From an uncultured Selenomonadales bacterium (lineage in GTDB: Bacteria; Bacillota; Negativicutes; Selenomonadales; Selenomonadaceae), in the NCBI GenBank assembly GCA_947305445.1, contig CAMZDU010000071.1, positions 1 to 6,349 of the forward strand: a stretch of 6,349 bases of DNA. Direction: 5' to 3'. The notes beneath the pieces were generated by a model. The model was not told the origin of the DNA, ran no database searches, and saw only the letters and a program-made list of their open reading frames with translations. A program made the position numbers and the translations under genes. This document shows positions 1 to 5,678 of the stretch, one piece after another (positions within the stretch are counted from its first letter, which is position 1; each line of letters begins with the position of its first letter).

Positions 1-134
1 GCTGAAAGCAAAGTAACCGCCACCGTGTCGCTAAACCCGGTGCCGGTGTAAAGTTTGTCGCTCGAATCCATTAAGCCGACTTGATAGTCGGTATACTTGA
101 CGTCGTTGACGGTGAAAGTGTCGTTTACATCAAT
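1..134 (-). repeat. Protein module copy 5, cut by window edge (residue 1102 onward)
   Basis: Fifth copy, of which only the opening is present. IDVNDTFTVNDVKYTDY (1102-1118) parallels the openings of copies 2 and 4. LYTGTG (1129-1134) parallels KIYTGD of copy 2. The rest would lie to the left of the window. Confidence 0.5.
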
Positions 135-3100
135 CGCGCCGATAGACGTGTTCTCGCCGTCGACAATGACGGTGAGATCTTTCGCGCTCTTAACAATGCC
201 GCCCTCCGTGCTGACAGTTTGTGACGTGCTCGTCAAGGAAACTGTGCCGCCCGTCAAGCTGATGTTGTTCGCGTCGAGTGTCGCGCCCGTGTGAATATCG
301 CTGATGGTGAAAGTTTTATTTTCGGTGACGGCTAAGCTTGCCTTCGATTGGAGGCCGTAAATAATAGCGCCCGAAAAGTCGGCGGTAAGCTTAACGGTCG
401 TGTCGTCTATGTTAATGGTGTTGTTCGGATTCCACTTTTCGCCGCCGCTGGATTTGCTGAGCAACGAGCTTGCCGCGGCGTAATCTGCATAGAGAGTTTT
501 CGGATTGCTCGCGTCGTCGACGATGAGCGCGTTTTCCGTAGACGAAGTAATTGTCAATTCGCCCGCCGAAATCAACGAGCCCCAACGAGTCGTGTCGCTG
601 GTGTCGCCAATCTCGGAAAGTTTGACGGTGCCCTCTTTCGAGCCGAGCAGGTACTGTTGATTGTCGTTAATGAGACCGATGACTGTAAGCTTGTAACTGC
701 CCGCGTCGTCAATGGCAAAGCTGTCGTTTTGTGCAAGATTGCTGATTGTGGCGTCCGAAGAATTCGCGGCAATGGTGAGCGTCGTCGATTCTTGAGCGGT
801 GATAACGCTGTCGAGGACGGTAGCCGTGACCTGCGAATCGGCTTGCAACGTACCTGCGATTAACGAAACTTTATCGCCCGCGCTGACTGAAGCCGCCGCA
901 CCCGCGCCGCTCGTGAGTGTGACTTGATAGCCGTCATTGCTGTCGTCGGTGACGGTGAGTGTGGCAACGGACGAAGTGAGCGTCACGCCCGTCAAGTCGT
1001 TGCTCATTGAGACTACGCCGTCAACTTGCAAGCTCGCAAGTTTTTCTGTGCTGTCAACGGTGGAGATTTGATAGACGCCGTCGTTTTTTGTAAGCGTTCC
1101 GTAAGTCTTGGCGAAGTCGTCGGCACCGACGAGAGTAACCGGCGAACTCGTCAACGCAGAAATCGTCGCGGAATCTGTATCGTCGTCAACGGTCGCCACT
1201 CCGTGCCAATGCTCTCCCGTGCCGAGACTTTCAACGGAAAGCGTGCCGCCCGTCAACGAGTGACTATTGTTCACCGTCCAAATGCTGTAGGTTCCGTTTT
1301 CGGATTTGATGAAGCCCGCGCCGCGCACAGAGTAGTTGACGCCGTCATAAGTGAAAACGTCGCTGTCGGTCGTCTCCAATTCGTTTAGCGTGATTCCCGT
1401 GTCGGTGACGGTAAAAGTAATGCCGTCACTCTTGGAATCAATAGTGTAAGCTTTGCCGCCGAGAGTGAAGCTGTCGTTCGCCGCGGCCGTGACGGTGAAA
1501 GTGGTCGTCGTGCCTTCAGTCGTAGCGGTGACTGTCATACCGTTCGTGCTGGAGGTGACGACGAGTGTGTTTGCGCCGATTGTTATCGTCTGACTGCCGG
1601 TGTCGGTGGTGATTGTACCGTCAAGCAAAGTCAAAGCCGTCGCGCCCTCGACTTTTGGAGCGTCATCAGTCGCGCTGACGGTGAAAGTTGTACTGCTTGC
1701 CGTGACGATAAATTTTGCGCCGCCCGACGTGACGATTGTCATTTCGTCGCCGATAAGAGACTTGTTAATCGTGACGTCGCCGCTCGTCAAACTGACTGTA
1801 TTAACCGCACTTTGAAAAGCACTAGCATCGCCGCCTGTGACGGTCGTCAAATTGTAAGCGTTGTTGATGCTGTCGACTTTAAGTTCGGCGTACTTGGTAA
1901 TTTCGCTGGCGGTTGAGCTCGGGTCTTTGTCAATGACGACGGCGGGAATAGTGTTCGTCGTGCCGATTTCGAGCGTCTTGTTGTCAGGCTGAATAAACGT
2001 ACTGAAGCCGTCTTCCAGATTGTCCAGATTCACAGCGAATCCGTCACCGTAAGAAGTGACTGTGACGTCTCCCGTGTAAATTTTATTGGTGCCCGTGCGC
2101 AAGCCCAAGTCGTCGCGATAATATTCGGTAGAGCCGACTTTCACGCTCTCGCCCGCGTCAATGTCGCCAACGACGACATTCGAGCCGCTCAACGATACGG
2201 TAATGCCGTCGTTGCCGCCTTTGTAGCCGCTGACCGTGTAGTCGCCGGCAGTGATCGATTGAGCTTCAACTGAAGTTATAATCGTGCCGCTCTGCAAACT
2301 GACGGCCGTCGAACCGTTGACGGAGACTTGCTCGCTACCGCTGACGGTGTAAGCGTTGTCGCCGGTCGTCTTGAAGACGGTTGAACTGACGGTAATCGTT
2401 GTGCCGTTAAAACCTTCGGCAAACTGAACCGTCAATCCGTCGCTTATGGTGATGCCGCCGTCAAGCTCGTTGTCACCCGAATCGGTCTTTTCGAGTTTAT
2501 AAGAAGTTTCGTCGACTTTGATTATTTTGCCGTAGGTTGTGGAAAAATCCGACTCGTCGACGATGAGAGCTTCGGTGCCGCTCATAACCTTCAAGGCACT
2601 TTTGGAAATTGTCAATTTGGCGTCGCTGATTGTAAATGCCGACGTATAGTTATTTTCCGTCGCCAAATTCGTCGTGGTGAGCGAACTGCTCTGGGTAATT
2701 TCGTCGCCGCTCCAAATTTTTGTTGTGCCGTCCGCCGCAGTGGCGAGCATTCCGTTGCCCTTAACGCTGTAAGTTACTTTGTCGTTGGTACTCGTCGATA
2801 TGCTGAAAGTGCAATTGTTGGCGAGGTCGGTTACGCTGAGTTCGCCGCTTTCGCTGTAAGCGAACGTCATGTTCTGTCCGGTGCAAATTGTAGCGGGGCT
2901 TGCAGTCGAATCCGTGAACGACGACGAGCTGTTTGTCAACGTTACGGTTGCCGTCTTTTCTTCGGAAGTTTGCAACGTCATTGAGCCGGCGGTTGATTTA
3001 ATTTTAACACCGTTCTCCAGCGTGTAAGTATCACTGCCGCTTGAGATTTTTAAAGTGTTGGCACCGGTTACGGTCACGCCGCCGTTGCTGATTGACGTCA

Positions 3101-3437
3101 AATATCCGTTGCCGCTTAGCGTCATATTATCAATCGTGAGCGTGCCGCTGTTGCTTATATTTTGCGAGGAAGAAATTGTTCCGTCCGTGAACGTGACATT
3201 GGAACTCGCCGCAAGATTTATCGAACCGCTGCTGACGGTGTAAGTTTTCCCATTAAAATCCAGCGTGATATTTCTGCCGGTAGCGATGGTGAATGCTTGA
3301 CCCGTGATGTCAGCCGACAACTTGATTGTTGTTATTGAGGTGTTGTCGAGAGCGGTTTTAAATTCGTTGTAGGTGCTGACAGTTGCGGTTGTATCGTCGC
3401 CGTCGAATCGTAGCAAGTCAAAGGTGAAATCTTTCAT
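1..3437 (-). CDS. Giant beta-repeat protein, N-terminal 1145 residues (C-terminus outside window)
   Basis: The minus-strand frame stays open from an ATG at 3437 to the left edge without a stop, so the protein is longer than 1145 residues. The start is supported by AAAGGAG 11 bases upstream and a promoter before it. Composition is dominated by Thr, Ser, Asp, Gly, Val and Asn. I found only two cysteines (C185, C209) and few aromatic residues, as in extended beta-sheet proteins. The N-terminus (MKDFTFDLLRFDGDD) has no hydrophobic signal segment. Residues 38-113 resemble a right-handed beta-helix, with NITLDFNGKTYTV at 56-68 and DGTI and GTLTIDNMTLSG turns after it. From residue 205 five degenerate modules recur, listed separately. 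Short strands such as TFTV and SLTGGT recur between them. I see no RTX GGxGxDxxx nonapeptides and no enzymatic motif. Surface adhesin, S-layer-like or type I-secreted protein are possibilities by inference only. The function is unknown; the coding call is secure. Confidence 0.88.
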   Translation of the reverse strand, partial: MKDFTFDLLRFDGDDTTATVSTYNEFKTALDNTSITTIKLSADITGQAFTIATGRNITLDFNGKTYTVSSGSINLAASSNVTFTDGTISSSQNISNSGTLTIDNMTLSGNGYLTSISNGGVTVTGANTLKISSGSDTYTLENGVKIKSTAGSMTLQTSEEKTATVTLTNSSSSFTDSTASPATICTGQNMTFAYSESGELSVTDLANNCTFSISTSTNDKVTYSVKGNGMLATAADGTTKIWSGDEITQSSSLTTTNLATENNYTSAFTISDAKLTISKSALKVMSGTEALIVDESDFSTTYGKIIKVDETSYKLEKTDSGDNELDGGITISDGLTVQFAEGFNGTTITVSSTVFKTTGDNAYTVSGSEQVSVNGSTAVSLQSGTIITSVEAQSITAGDYTVSGYKGGNDGITVSLSGSNVVVGDIDAGESVKVGSTEYYRDDLGLRTGTNKIYTGDVTVTSYGDGFAVNLDNLEDGFSTFIQPDNKTLEIGTTNTIPAVVIDKDPSSTASEITKYAELKVDSINNAYNLTTVTGGDASAFQSAVNTVSLTSGDVTINKSLIGDEMTIVTSGGAKFIVTASSTTFTVSATDDAPKVEGATALTLLDGTITTDTGSQTITIGANTLVVTSSTNGMTVTATTEGTTTTFTVTAAANDSFTLGGKAYTIDSKSDGITFTVTDTGITLNELETTDSDVFTYDGVNYSVRGAGFIKSENGTYSIWTVNNSHSLTGGTLSVESLGTGEHWHGVATVDDDTDSATISALTSSPVTLVGADDFAKTYGTLTKNDGVYQISTVDSTEKLASLQVDGVVSMSNDLTGVTLTSSVATLTVTDDSNDGYQVTLTSGAGAAASVSAGDKVSLIAGTLQADSQVTATVLDSVITAQESTTLTIAANSSDATISNLAQNDSFAIDDAGSYKLTVIGLINDNQQYLLGSKEGTVKLSEIGDTSDTTRWGSLISAGELTITSSTENALIVDDASNPKTLYADYAAASSLLSKSSGGEKWNPNNTINIDDTTVKLTADFSGAIIYGLQSKASLAVTENKTFTISDIHTGATLDANNISLTGGTVSLTSTSQTVSTEGGIVKSAKDLTVIVDGENTSIGAIDVNDTFTVNDVKYTDYQVGLMDSSDKLYTGTGFSDTVAVTLLS
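483..737 (-). repeat. Protein module copy 4 (residues 901-985)
   Basis: Fourth copy, shorter in the middle. It opens with LAQNDSFAIDDAG (901-913), then SYKLTVIGL (914-922), and closes with ENALIVDDAS (968-977) and KTLYADY (980-986). The closing block shares the DNA string cgtcgacgatgag with copy 1 (plus strand, 514-526 and 2554-2566). The terminal KVD...Y part is not evident, so the right boundary is uncertain. Confidence 0.5.
1053..1370 (-). repeat. Protein module copy 3 (residues 690-795)
   Basis: Third copy and the best match to copy 1. It opens with TDSDVFTYDG (690-699), then VNYSVRGAG (700-708), an NG turn and YSIW (717-720). It closes with VTLVGADDFAKTYGT (767-781) and VYQIST (788-793). 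Both the opening and closing blocks keep the 477-479 residue offset from copy 1, so this is a whole duplicated domain and not a chance motif. Confidence 0.6.
1842..2162 (-). repeat. Protein module copy 2 (residues 426-532)
   Basis: Second copy. It opens with IDAGESVKVGSTEYY (426-440), followed by LGLRTG and KIYTGD (452-457), which matches KIWSGD of copy 1. The closing part is AVVIDKD (499-505), then a three-residue expansion, KYAELKVD (515-522) and AYNLTT (527-532). The distance from opening Tyr to closing Ala is 59 residues, against 67 in copy 1. Confidence 0.55.
2490..2825 (-). repeat. Protein module copy 1 (residues 205-316)
   Basis: First recognisable copy of the repeated module. It opens with NNCTFSIS (207-214). 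Next come VTYSVKGNG (221-229), a DG turn and KIWSGD (240-245). It closes with ALIVDESDFSTTYGK (290-304) and KVDETSYKLE (307-316). It aligns nearly end to end with copy 3 at an offset of 477-479 residues. The repeat is visible at protein level; DNA identity is limited to short stretches. Boundaries are approximate. Confidence 0.62.
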
Positions 3438-3448
3438 GGTTAATCGGT

Positions 3449-3455
3449 CTCCTTT
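3449..3455 (-). promoter_or_regulatory. Ribosome binding site of the giant repeat gene
   Basis: AAAGGAG on the minus strand lies 11 bases before the ATG at 3437. The spacing is slightly long. It still fixes this ATG as the start of the frame. Confidence 0.7.
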
Positions 3456-3509
3456 CCGTAAATTTTTCTCCCAAAGTTTATCGAACAAAACACGTTATGC
3501 GTTAATCGA

Positions 3510-3535
3510 ATTATAGCAGACCGACTGCCCGTCAA
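3510..3535 (-). promoter_or_regulatory. Extended -10 promoter of the giant repeat gene
   Basis: A perfect TATAAT (3510-3515) is preceded by TGC, giving the extended -10 form TGnTATAAT. TTGACG lies at 3530-3535, but only 14 bases separate it from the -10, so it may not act as a proper -35. The predicted start near 3503 gives a leader of about 65 bases. In that leader CGATTAAC occurs twice, just after the -10 and just before the ATG. The rest of the 3438-3557 gap shows no gene. The only nearby hairpin (GCAG/CTGC) is 4-5 bp without a T-run, so I see no terminator for the decarboxylase operon. Confidence 0.6.
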
Positions 3536-3557
3536 ACTTTAGAATTTGATGAAAAAG

Positions 3558-4691
3558 CTACTTCAACATGGCGAGCATGGTGCCCGCCGCGACCGCAGTA
3601 CCTATAACACCCGCGACATTGGGTCCCATTGCATGCATGAGGAGATAGTTGCCAGGCTTGGATTTCATGCCGACGAGCTGACTGACACGCGCCGCCATTG
3701 GCACGGCCGATACGCCCGCCGAGCCGATGAGCGGATTAATTGCGCCGCCCGTGACTTTACACATGATCTTTCCGAAAACGAGACCGCCGGCAGTGCCGCC
3801 CATGAACGCAACCAGACCGAGCGCGATAATCAGCAACGTGTCCGCACGCAGGAAGCCTTCGGCACTCATTGTCATGCCGGTGCCCGTGCCCAGGAAAATC
3901 GTGACGATGTTAATCAGCGAATTTTGCGCGGTGTCGCTGAGTCTGTCGGTGACGCCCGATTCGCGGAACAGATTGCCCAACATCAAACAGCCGAGCAGAG
4001 CGGCTATCGGAGGCAGAAGCAAGCTTATAAAGATCGTTGCGACGATTGGAAATACGACGCGTTCAAATTTGGTGACGGGGCGCAATTCCTTCATGACGAT
4101 TTCGCGTTCGGCTTGCGTGGTCATAAGTTTCATAATCGGCGGTTGAATCAGCGGCACGAGCGACATATATGAATAAGCCGCGACCGCGATTGCGCCCAAA
4201 AGATGCGGAGCCAGTTTTGTCGAAAGATAAATTGACGTCGGGCCGTCCGCGCCGCCTATGATACCGATTGCCGCCGCCTCGTGTACGTCGAAACCGACAA
4301 GCATTGCTCCGCCAAGCGCGACGAACACGCCGATTTGAGCCGCCGCGCCCAAAAGAAGTGTCGACGGTCTGGCAAGTAGCGGGCTGAAGTCAGTCATTGC
4401 TCCTATGCCCAAAAAAATCAGCGGCGGAAAAATTTCATTGGTGATGCCGAAGTTAATCGCCTTCATGACGTTCATTTCTTCGCCGAAAAATCCGGTGTTG
4501 GGAAAATTGGCCAGTATGCAACCGAAAGCAATAGGACCGAGCAACAGCGGTTCAAACTCCTTGACGAAAGCCATATACAGCAACAACAGTCCGACGAGGA
4601 TCATAATTCCGTTGCCCGCAGTGAACGCCGAAAAGCCGCTGTCATTCCACACGGCCTGGAGCGATACGCTGAACGCATTTAAAGCTTCCAA
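3558..4691 (-). CDS. Sodium ion-translocating decarboxylase, beta subunit (methylmalonyl-CoA/glutaconyl-CoA type)
   Basis: This is the polytopic membrane subunit that decarboxylates carboxybiotin and couples it to sodium export. At 377 residues it matches the short MmdB/GcdB forms better than the roughly 430-residue OadB. Family residues known from Klebsiella OadB all have counterparts: D149 in GGADGPTSIY (D203), Y175 (Y229), and N319, G323 and S328 in NPLIGSAGVSAVP (N373, G377, S382), plus R335 (R389). The early FEPLLLGPIAFG segment (46-57) is also typical. Many hydrophobic helices span the whole length. The start is a TTG at 4691, chosen because AAGGAGTGA sits 6 bases upstream; the next in-frame ATG is residue 30 and would cut into the first helix. 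It follows the gamma subunit by 15 bases and is probably co-transcribed with it. The natural substrate cannot be told from the beta subunit alone. Confidence 0.95.
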   Translation of the reverse strand: MEALNAFSVSLQAVWNDSGFSAFTAGNGIMILVGLLLLYMAFVKEFEPLLLGPIAFGCILANFPNTGFFGEEMNVMKAINFGITNEIFPPLIFLGIGAMTDFSPLLARPSTLLLGAAAQIGVFVALGGAMLVGFDVHEAAAIGIIGGADGPTSIYLSTKLAPHLLGAIAVAAYSYMSLVPLIQPPIMKLMTTQAEREIVMKELRPVTKFERVVFPIVATIFISLLLPPIAALLGCLMLGNLFRESGVTDRLSDTAQNSLINIVTIFLGTGTGMTMSAEGFLRADTLLIIALGLVAFMGGTAGGLVFGKIMCKVTGGAINPLIGSAGVSAVPMAARVSQLVGMKSKPGNYLLMHAMGPNVAGVIGTAVAAGTMLAMLK

Positions 4692-4697
4692 AGTGAA

Positions 4698-4706
4698 TCA
4701 CTCCTT
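4698..4706 (-). promoter_or_regulatory. Ribosome binding site that sets the TTG start of the beta subunit
   Basis: AAGGAGTGA directly follows the gamma-subunit TGA stop and lies 6 bases before TTG at 4691. This strong site is the reason for calling a TTG start. It also suggests translational coupling between the two subunits. Confidence 0.75.
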
Positions 4707-5078
4707 TCATTTGCGAGCCAACGTGTTGAATCTTGCCGACGCCCGCCACGGTGTGCCCTCGTGATTGAGTATGCGCACGGCTTTGACTTGACCGGCGAAA
4801 CCGTAAGCCGTCACCGCCGCCGAAATTGCCGCAATAATTTCGGGTGGGATTCCCTCCTCGACGGGCGGGGGTGATTCTGCCGCTTCCGACGACTTGACGG
4901 GAACAAGCGGTAGATCCTCGTCGTCAGCCGGCTGTTCGGGAGTTTCTTTGACTTTTGTCGGGTCGATTATGTGGATTAACTTGATAAGATACATCAGCAC
5001 GACGAGCACAATGAAAACCACCGTCATATTGATCATCATGATAATCAACGGGTTCGTCGTTACGGGGGAATGTCCCAT
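4707..5078 (-). CDS. Sodium ion-translocating decarboxylase, gamma/delta anchor subunit (OAD_gamma family)
   Basis: A 123-residue small subunit. Its N-terminal membrane helix (about residues 11-33, IIMMINMTVVFIVLVVLMYL) anchors and assembles the complex. A flexible Pro/Glu/Asp/Ser-rich linker follows (about 40-72). The C-terminal helix (PPEIIAAISAAVTAYGF, about 76-92) and WRASARFNTLARK end resemble the OAD_gamma/MmdD family, whose members are about 80-120 residues. The ATG at 5078 is preferred because GAGGTGA lies 7 bases upstream. An ATG 23 codons further up would overlap the -35 box and add a basic tail. It is the first gene of the operon and precedes the beta subunit. No alpha or biotin-carrier gene is adjacent, so gamma versus delta naming is open. 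Confidence 0.88.
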   Translation of the reverse strand: MGHSPVTTNPLIIMMINMTVVFIVLVVLMYLIKLIHIIDPTKVKETPEQPADDEDLPLVPVKSSEAAESPPPVEEGIPPEIIAAISAAVTAYGFAGQVKAVRILNHEGTPWRASARFNTLARK

Positions 5079-5085
5079 GAAAAAA

Positions 5086-5092
5086 TCACCTC
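5086..5092 (-). promoter_or_regulatory. Ribosome binding site of the gamma/delta subunit
   Basis: GAGGTGA on the minus strand, 7 bases before ATG at 5078. It decides this start over the longer in-frame ATG at 5147. Confidence 0.75.
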
Positions 5093-5099
5093 GATTGTT

Positions 5100-5121
5100 A
5101 ATTGCAAAGCTGGTTGCAATT
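5100..5121. promoter_or_regulatory. Candidate operator: perfect dyad over the decarboxylase -10/start site
   Basis: AATTGCAA (5100-5107) and TTGCAATT (5114-5121) are perfect inverted repeats of 8 bases around a 6-base centre. A further TTGCAA lies at 5164-5169, upstream of the -35. The dyad covers the -10 edge and predicted start site, where a repressor would block transcription. As RNA it could also form only a short AU-rich hairpin with no T-run, so a terminator is unlikely. The binding protein is unknown. Confidence 0.5.
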
Positions 5122-5147
5122 CTAAACCGCCGCCACGCTTTCGTCAA
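5119..5147 (-). promoter_or_regulatory. Sigma-70-type promoter of the decarboxylase operon
   Basis: TTGACG (5142-5147) and TAGAAT (5119-5124) on the minus strand are separated by exactly 17 bases, close to consensus. The predicted start near 5112 gives a leader of about 34 bases before the gamma-subunit ATG. The candidate operator dyad overlaps the -10. Confidence 0.7.
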
Positions 5148-5204
5148 GGTTGACGATTACAACTTGCAAACATCGGCGACATTTGGTGGCGTCGCAATGA
5201 CTCG

Positions 5205-5233
5205 TTGACAAAGAGAACGTAGCATGATAATTT
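5205..5233 (+). promoter_or_regulatory. Sigma-70-type promoter of queDE
   Basis: A perfect TTGACA (5205-5210) is followed after 17 bases by TAATTT (5228-5233). TGA precedes it, so the -10 is also of the extended type. The predicted start near 5240 gives a leader of about 60 bases, AT-rich with a weak ATTAATT/AATTAAT pairing. I see no preQ1 aptamer in it. Confidence 0.65.
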
Positions 5234-5287
5234 TTCGGCATTGAATTAATTATTTGGAAGTAAAATTAATAAACAGCTTCAACTAAC

Positions 5288-5294
5288 GGGAGGA
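5288..5294 (+). promoter_or_regulatory. Ribosome binding site that sets the TTG start of queD
   Basis: GGGAGGA lies 6 bases before TTG at 5301. This strong site supports the unusual start codon. Confidence 0.75.
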
Positions 5295-5300
5295 TTTAAT

Positions 5301-5678
5301 TTGTACGAGATAAGTGTTTGCGCGGCGTTCGAAGCGGCGCATTTTATTCGCGGTTACGACGGCAAATGTGCTCGTCTGCACGGCCACAACTGGACGGTCG
5401 AAGCTTTGGTGCGCGGCAAGGAGCTTGACCGGCTCGGCATGTTAATCGATTTTAAAATTCTCAAGTCGGAGCTTAACAAAGTGCTTGACGACTTCGACCA
5501 CCAATTTCTCAACGAGCTGGAGACTTTCGCGCAAGAAAATCCCACGGCTGAAAATCTTGCCCGAAAAATTTTTGAGCGACTGGCCACGTCGAAAATTTTC
5601 GGCGGCTCGACGAAACTGCACGCCGTCAAAGTTCACGAGTCGCCCAACTCCTGTGTGACTTATTCGCTCGATGAGTAG
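5301..5678 (+). CDS. queD: 6-carboxy-5,6,7,8-tetrahydropterin synthase QueD
   Basis: QueD converts 7,8-dihydroneopterin triphosphate to 6-carboxytetrahydropterin, the second step of preQ0/queuosine synthesis, in the cytoplasm. The 125 residues match the family's usual length of about 120. Zinc ligands are H14 in FEAAHF and H27 and H29 in LHGHNW. The catalytic cysteine is C23 in CARLHGHNW; this C-x3-HGH arrangement separates QueD from eukaryotic-type PTPS. The DFDHQFLN block (64-71) supplies the Asp66-His67 pair. PTAENLA (81-87) and E113 in VHESP complete the expected active site. The start is TTG at 5301 with GGGAGGA upstream. The next in-frame ATG (codon 47) would lose all zinc ligands. The gene overlaps queE by 8 bases, which implies coupled translation. 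Confidence 0.95.
   Translation: MYEISVCAAFEAAHFIRGYDGKCARLHGHNWTVEALVRGKELDRLGMLIDFKILKSELNKVLDDFDHQFLNELETFAQENPTAENLARKIFERLATSKIFGGSTKLHAVKVHESPNSCVTYSLDE

Noticed and set aside
97..1815. Plus-strand frames of 65-171 codons at 97-294, 348-863, 1026-1388 and 1600-1815, and another at 3055-3243
   Set aside because: They lie inside the continuous minus-strand frame of the giant gene, lack ribosome sites, and have the odd Arg/Val-rich composition expected of complementary-strand shadows.
1..3437. RTX toxin, CRISPR array or satellite DNA as explanation of the repetitive 3.4 kb
   Set aside because: There are no GGxGxDxxx nonapeptides and no regularly spaced identical DNA repeats. The repetition is protein-level and degenerate, inside one open frame.
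3516..3530. GCAG/CTGC hairpin downstream of the beta subunit as a terminator
   Set aside because: The stem is only 4-5 bp and is followed by the TATAAT box and not by a T-run. It fits promoter sequence better.
3546..4172. Plus-strand 208-codon frame opposite the beta subunit
   Set aside because: The His/Arg/Asp-rich product is the antisense of a well-conserved membrane protein. A plausible-looking start does not outweigh the motif evidence on the other strand.
5079..5147. Longer gamma-subunit start at the ATG at 5147
   Set aside because: The added 23 residues are basic and unlike the family. The ATG overlaps the -35 box, and a good ribosome site points to 5078.
5234..5300. preQ1 riboswitch before queDE
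   Set aside because: A queuosine operon leader is where one would look. I could not find the aptamer's conserved pseudoknot elements or its A-rich tail pairing; a covariance search with Infernal would settle it.
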